NCBI GenBank assembly: GCA_024641255.1
Contig: JAHEDL010000035.1
Span: 1 to 9,659 of the forward strand
Source of the DNA: Pseudorhodobacter sp.
GTDB taxonomy: Bacteria; Pseudomonadota; Alphaproteobacteria; Rhodobacterales; Rhodobacteraceae
Length of the DNA stretch: 9,659 bases
Direction: 5' to 3'
The position numbers were made by a program, and so were the translations under genes. Under the pieces are notes generated by a model. The model was not told the DNA's origin. It saw only the letters and a program-made list of their open reading frames with translations, and made no database searches. Positions 6,300 to 9,659 of this stretch are shown piece after piece (position 1 is the first letter of the stretch; each line of letters begins with the position of its first letter).

Positions 6300-7637
6300 G
6301 TGGATATCTCCGGTTTGATCGCAGGGGCCGGAAGCACGGCTTGGACAGTGGTGTTCTTCGTGATCGCTTTGGCGATCATCGTGGCGGTGCATGAATACGG
6401 CCATTACATCGTTGGCCGCTGGTCGGGCATCCATGCCGAAGTGTTCAGCCTTGGCTTTGGGCCGGTGATCTATTCGCGGGTCGATCAACGGGGCACGCGC
6501 TGGCAGTTGGCGGCGTTGCCGCTGGGCGGTTATGTGAAATTCCTTGGCGACAAGGATGCGGCCTCGGCCCCCGATCATCAGGCGCTTGCGGGCCTGTCGC
6601 CCACGGAAAAGCGCCACACCATGTTTGGCGCACCGCTTTGGGCGCGTGCGGCAACGGTGGCGGCGGGGCCTGTGTTCAACTTCATTCTGGCGATTGTGGT
6701 GTTCATTGGCATGATCCAATACACCGGCGTTGCCACCGATCTGCCCTTGGTCGGCAAGGTCAACCCGACGCCCTACAGCCAGCCCAGCCTGCAAAGCGGC
6801 GATCAGATTCTGGCGCTGAACGGGGTGAAAACCGCCGATCTGACCAGTTTCGTGCAAACTGCCACCGACTTGCCGCCAGCCGCCAGCGTTGCCTATCACA
6901 TCGACCGTGACGGCGGCGAAATGGATGTCACCGGCCCGCATCCGTTCTTGCCGATTGTTGGCGGCGTGATGCCGAAAAACGCAGGGATGCAGGCCGGTAT
7001 CCAGACCGGCGACGTGATCTTGCAGGCCGCCGGCCAAGACGTGACCGCGTTTTCGCAACTGCCCGCGCTGGTTGAAGCCAGTCAGGGCGCGCCGATCGCG
7101 CTGAAACTGTGGCGCGCGGGGCAGGTGATCGACCTGACGTTGACCCCCAACCGCCGCGACATCCCGAAAGACGATGGCAGCTTTGAAACCCGCTGGATGA
7201 TCGGTTTGACCGGCGGCATGCTGTTTGAGCCGCAAACCCGCCGCCCGGGCCTGTTGGAAACCGGCCGCCTTGCGTTGGATCAGGCGTGGTTTGTGTCGAA
7301 ATCGTCGCTGTCGGGGCTGTGGCATGTGGTCAGCGGCCAGATCAGCAGTTGCAACCTGTCCGGCCCGGTCGGCATGGCGCAGGTGATGGGCGATGCCGCA
7401 CGTCTGGGGGTAGAAGAGTTTCTGGGCATGCTGGCGATGCTGTCGCTGGGGGTTGGCCTGTTGAACCTGTTCCCGATTCCGATCCTTGACGGCGGTCACC
7501 TGATGGCCTTCGCCTACGAGGCCGTCACCCGCCGCGCCCCGGCGCCTGCGGTGATGAACGTGCTTTACCTGATCGGGCTGTTTGTCGTGCTGTCGTTCAT
7601 GTTCTTCGCCACCTTCAACGACGCGATCTGCAAATAG
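6300..7637 (+). CDS. rseP: RseP/YaeL site-2 intramembrane zinc metalloprotease
   Basis: A 445-residue M50-family protease of the inner membrane. In E. coli it makes the second cleavage of the anti-sigma factor RseA and clears signal-peptide remnants. The first membrane segment (about 15-33) carries the zinc site HEYGH (31-35). PLGGYVKFLGD (74-84) follows. A second membrane segment lies near 119-140. Two PDZ-like domains span roughly 150-210 and 216-285, the second with KNAGMQAGIQTGDVILQAAG. The third zinc ligand is in FPIPILDGGH (391-400, Asp397), and a final membrane helix lies around 418-437. Start is GTG at 6300, with AGG 6 nt upstream overlapping the dxr end. I see no anti-sigma partner in this window, so the substrate here is unknown. 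69 nt separate it from a short membrane-protein gene. Confidence 0.96.
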   Translation: MDISGLIAGAGSTAWTVVFFVIALAIIVAVHEYGHYIVGRWSGIHAEVFSLGFGPVIYSRVDQRGTRWQLAALPLGGYVKFLGDKDAASAPDHQALAGLSPTEKRHTMFGAPLWARAATVAAGPVFNFILAIVVFIGMIQYTGVATDLPLVGKVNPTPYSQPSLQSGDQILALNGVKTADLTSFVQTATDLPPAASVAYHIDRDGGEMDVTGPHPFLPIVGGVMPKNAGMQAGIQTGDVILQAAGQDVTAFSQLPALVEASQGAPIALKLWRAGQVIDLTLTPNRRDIPKDDGSFETRWMIGLTGGMLFEPQTRRPGLLETGRLALDQAWFVSKSSLSGLWHVVSGQISSCNLSGPVGMAQVMGDAARLGVEEFLGMLAMLSLGVGLLNLFPIPILDGGHLMAFAYEAVTRRAPAPAVMNVLYLIGLFVVLSFMFFATFNDAICK

Positions 7638-7706
7638 CCCAGCCATAGTGCTGCCACATTCCGCTGCTATTTCGCCCTTGTTAAAAGGTTTCGGAAGGGG
7701 TGTGCC

Positions 7707-7844
7707 ATGCAGGCTGTGATGCAAAGCTATAAGGGGCTGTCGCTGCTGGTCTGGTTGAATTGGGATCGGCTGTTCACCGTTGGCACGATTTTGGTCGGCT
7801 TGTTGGCTGGCGCTTTCCTTGGCACCGCCTTGACGCATCCCTGA
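7707..7844 (+). CDS. Small single-pass membrane protein between rseP and bamA, function unknown
   Basis: A 45-codon reading frame not previously assignable by length. Evidence that it is real: an excellent Shine-Dalgarno (GGAAGGGG, 7693-7700) sits 6 nt before the ATG. The gene lies on the operon strand. The predicted protein has a coherent layout: MQAVMQSYKGLSLLVWLNWD at the N-terminus, then one hydrophobic helix at about 23-43 (FTVGTILVGLLAGAFLGTAL), then THP and a stop. The helix contains a small-residue pattern (GLLAGAFLG) that could support helix packing. The N-terminus has one Lys and aromatic residues. Topology is undetermined, and there is no cleavable signal-peptide pattern. I recognise no named family. 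Co-location with rseP and bamA suggests a role at the envelope, but that is inference. The alternative is a translated leader for bamA. Confidence 0.72.
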   Translation: MQAVMQSYKGLSLLVWLNWDRLFTVGTILVGLLAGAFLGTALTHP

Positions 7845-7858
7845 TCGTGAAATGCTGT

Positions 7859-7887
7859 GGTTTTGCTGCATGCAGTGCCGGAAAACC
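7859..7887 (+). repeat. Inverted repeat with nested palindrome before bamA
   Basis: GGTTTT (7859-7864) and AAAACC (7882-7887) are perfectly complementary. Between them lies the 10-bp palindrome CTGCATGCAG (7866-7875). The block begins 14 nt after the stop of the small membrane-protein gene. TTTT occurs at 7897-7900, too far after the stem for a canonical intrinsic terminator. It may be a weak terminator, an operator, or chance. Confidence 0.3.
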
Positions 7888-7898
7888 CCGCCATCCTT

Positions 7899-7948
7899 TT
7901 GACATTGCTTGCGGTTGCGGTTAGTCAGATACACAGGATTTAGTGTAT
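7899..7948 (+). promoter_or_regulatory. Candidate bamA control region: TTGACA box and ATACAC/GTGTAT dyad
   Basis: A perfect -35 consensus TTGACA lies at 7899-7904, but no good -10 follows at 16-18 nt spacing (the 17-nt position reads TAGTCA). Further on ATACAC (7929-7934) and GTGTAT (7943-7948) form a perfect 6-bp dyad across an 8-nt loop. It ends 2 nt before the bamA Shine-Dalgarno GGGAG (7951-7955). The dyad could be an operator or a leader hairpin affecting ribosome access. Evidence for a working promoter is incomplete. Confidence 0.28.
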
Positions 7949-7961
7949 TCGGGAGCGGCTC

Positions 7962-9659
7962 ATGCGGGGATCAAAAGGCGCCACTACGTCGCGCAAGGCA
8001 TTGACGCTGGGTTGGCTGCGCCCTTCACTGGTGGCGATTCTGCTTTCCACTACAATGGTTTCCGAACCGTTCCTCACCCAAGCTGTCGCCGAAGACTATG
8101 CGTTTTCCAGCGTCACGGTGGAAGGCAATGATTACGTCGATGCGGCAACCATCCTGTCCTACGCGGGAATCGCTCGGGGGGAAACCATCGGGGCGGGGGC
8201 GCTGAACGACGCTTATCAACGCATCGTGGCGTCGGGCCTGTTTGAAACGGTCGATCTGGTGCCGCAGGGCAACCGGCTGGTGATCAAGGTCAAGGAAAAC
8301 CCGATTTTGAATGTCGTCGATTTTCAGGGCAACAAGCGCCTGAAAGACGACAAGCTGGTCGGACTGATCAAGTCGCAATCGCGCAAGATCTATTCTGCCG
8401 CGCAAGCCGAGGCTGATGCCGCGCAAATCGCCGAAGCCTACCGCGTGCAGGGCCGTCTGGCCGCCACCGTTGATCCGCGGATCATTCGCCGCGCTGGCAA
8501 CCGCGTTGATCTGGTCTTCGAAATCACCGAAGGCAAAGTGGTTGAAAACGAAGGCATTTCCTTTGTTGGCAACCGCGCCTTCAGCGACCGTCGCCTGCGC
8601 CAGGTGCTGCAAACCAAACAGGCGGGCTTCTTGCGTCAGCTGATCAAGGCCGACACCTTTGTTCCCGAACGCCTAGAGGTCGACAAGCAGATGCTGCGCG
8701 ATTTCTACCTGTCGCGCGGCTACATCGACGTGCAGGTGTTGGATGCAACGGGCGAGTTGTCGCGTGAACGCGATGCCACATTTGTCAGCTTTACCGTGCG
8801 CGAAGGCCAAAGCTTCAAGATCGGCAAGATTTCCACCGTGTCGGAAATTGAAGGCGTTGATGCCGGTGAATTTGCCGCCGTGCAAAAGATGCGCAGTGGC
8901 GTGACATATTCGCCCGCGATCATCGAAAGCAACATCGCGCGGATGGAAAATCTGGCGCTGCGCAAGGGTCTGAACTTTGTGCAGATCGAACCGCGGCTGA
9001 TCCGCAACGACGCAAACCAAACTCTGGATGTTGAATATGTGATTCGGCGCGGTCAGAAGGTTTTCGTTGAACGCATTGATATTGAAGGCAATACCACGAC
9101 GCTGGATCAGGTTGTGCGCCGGCAGTTTCGTTCGGTCGAAGGCGACCCCTTCAACCCGCGCGAAATCCGTCAGGCCGCCGAGCGCATCCGCGCCTTGGGC
9201 TTCTTCAACGATGCGCAGGTCGATTCCAAACCGGGCAGCGCGCCGGATCAGGTTGTGGTCAACGTTGATGTTGAAGAAAAACCGACCGGCTCTATCAGCC
9301 TGGGCGCATCTTTCGGCACCAGCTCTGGCGTTGGTTTGAATCTTGGTTTTCAGGAAACCAACTTCCTTGGCCGCGGGCAGGGCTTTGGCGTCAACGTCAA
9401 CACCGCGTCGGATAACTCCGATGCCAGCATGAACTTTTCCGAACCGGCCTTCCTTGGCCGCGATCTGAAGTTCAAGCTGAACGCCGGCTATACCGTCACC
9501 GACAACCAGACCGCGCTTTATGACACCAAAAAGATTGTGTTCGGCAGCGGGCTGGAATTCCCGATTGCCGAACAGTCGCGGCTGGAACTGCGGACCAAGG
9601 TGTTCCAGGACACCATGATGCATGTTGATCCAGATGCATCTGACCTGTTGATCGCCGAA
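7962..9659 (+). CDS. bamA: Outer membrane protein assembly factor BamA (3' end cut by window)
   Basis: BamA (Omp85/YaeT) inserts beta-barrel proteins into the outer membrane. 566 codons are present with no stop before the window edge. The ATG at 7962 has GGGAG 6 nt upstream. Residues 1-43 form a signal peptide: basic start, hydrophobic core LVAILLSTTMV (23-33), likely cleavage after TQAVA (39-43). Five POTRA domains follow at roughly 46-112, 113-192, 195-283, 286-363 and 366-440. POTRA1 holds FSSVTVEGNDYVD (48-60) and POTRA5 holds RIDIEGNTTT (371-380) and RIRALGFFNDAQV (408-420). The barrel begins near 443 with PTGSISLGASFG, then QETNFLGRGQGFG (464-476) and FSEPAFLGRDLKFKL (492-506), typical of the family. 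About 120 barrel residues are visible; the rest, including the VRGF loop, lies outside. In related genomes lipid A genes often follow. Confidence 0.95.
   Translation, partial: MRGSKGATTSRKALTLGWLRPSLVAILLSTTMVSEPFLTQAVAEDYAFSSVTVEGNDYVDAATILSYAGIARGETIGAGALNDAYQRIVASGLFETVDLVPQGNRLVIKVKENPILNVVDFQGNKRLKDDKLVGLIKSQSRKIYSAAQAEADAAQIAEAYRVQGRLAATVDPRIIRRAGNRVDLVFEITEGKVVENEGISFVGNRAFSDRRLRQVLQTKQAGFLRQLIKADTFVPERLEVDKQMLRDFYLSRGYIDVQVLDATGELSRERDATFVSFTVREGQSFKIGKISTVSEIEGVDAGEFAAVQKMRSGVTYSPAIIESNIARMENLALRKGLNFVQIEPRLIRNDANQTLDVEYVIRRGQKVFVERIDIEGNTTTLDQVVRRQFRSVEGDPFNPREIRQAAERIRALGFFNDAQVDSKPGSAPDQVVVNVDVEEKPTGSISLGASFGTSSGVGLNLGFQETNFLGRGQGFGVNVNTASDNSDASMNFSEPAFLGRDLKFKLNAGYTVTDNQTALYDTKKIVFGSGLEFPIAEQSRLELRTKVFQDTMMHVDPDASDLLIAE

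Noticed and set aside
5079..7934. A 951-codon open frame on the minus strand across dxr, rseP and the small gene
   Set aside because: dxr, rseP and the small gene all share one reading phase, and this frame is in codon register with them. Its stops could only come from TTA, CTA or TCA codons on the sense strand, which this GC-rich genome avoids. The product is rich in His, Gln and Arg, with no recognisable domain. It is a shadow.
8025..9623. Minus-strand frames opposite bamA (8025-8612, 8673-9623)
   Set aside because: They mirror the bamA coding sequence in codon register; bamA itself shows a clear signal peptide and POTRA domains.

Overview
The window is about 9.7 kb of GC-rich chromosomal DNA. 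It looks like an alphaproteobacterium, most probably of the family Rhodobacteraceae. This rests on gene order, on protein motif variants (for example in MiaA) and on very low use of TTA/CTA/TCA codons. It is a core housekeeping region. I see no phage, transposon, CRISPR array, rRNA or tRNA.

Layout: the left fifth is on the minus strand. It holds an AraC-family transcriptional regulator (98-895) and, upstream of it in the same orientation, miaA (1026-1898, GTG start). A 166-bp divergent spacer (1899-2064) separates miaA from a long plus-strand series: pyrH (2065-2796), frr (2934-3500), uppS (about 3561-4313), cdsA (4310-5113), dxr (5115-6296), rseP (6300-7637), a 45-codon membrane protein gene (7707-7844), and bamA (7962 to the window end, 3' truncated). 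uppS-cdsA overlap by 4 nt; cdsA-dxr and dxr-rseP are 1 and 3 nt apart, so uppS-rseP is almost certainly one translationally coupled unit. The pyrH-frr, frr-uppS, rseP-small ORF and small ORF-bamA gaps (137, 60, 69 and 117 nt) leave room for internal control, and several hold inverted repeats.

How the genes fit together: pyrH (UMP kinase) supplies pyrimidine nucleotides, including the CTP that CdsA uses. frr recycles ribosomes. dxr makes MEP-pathway isoprenoid precursors, which UppS condenses into undecaprenyl diphosphate, the carrier lipid for peptidoglycan and O-antigen. CdsA makes CDP-diacylglycerol for phospholipids. RseP is the intramembrane protease of envelope-stress signalling. BamA inserts outer-membrane proteins. 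The operon thus couples translation and nucleotide supply to envelope growth.

The least expected item is the 45-residue single-pass membrane protein between rseP and bamA, with a strong ribosome binding site. Other points of interest are non-coding: three successive inverted repeats before frr, a dyad-rich block beyond the AraC gene, and a GC hairpin plus CCCCCGGGATATTT-type element forming the miaA leader. I found no convincing novel multi-gene system; this is essentially an ordinary core region.
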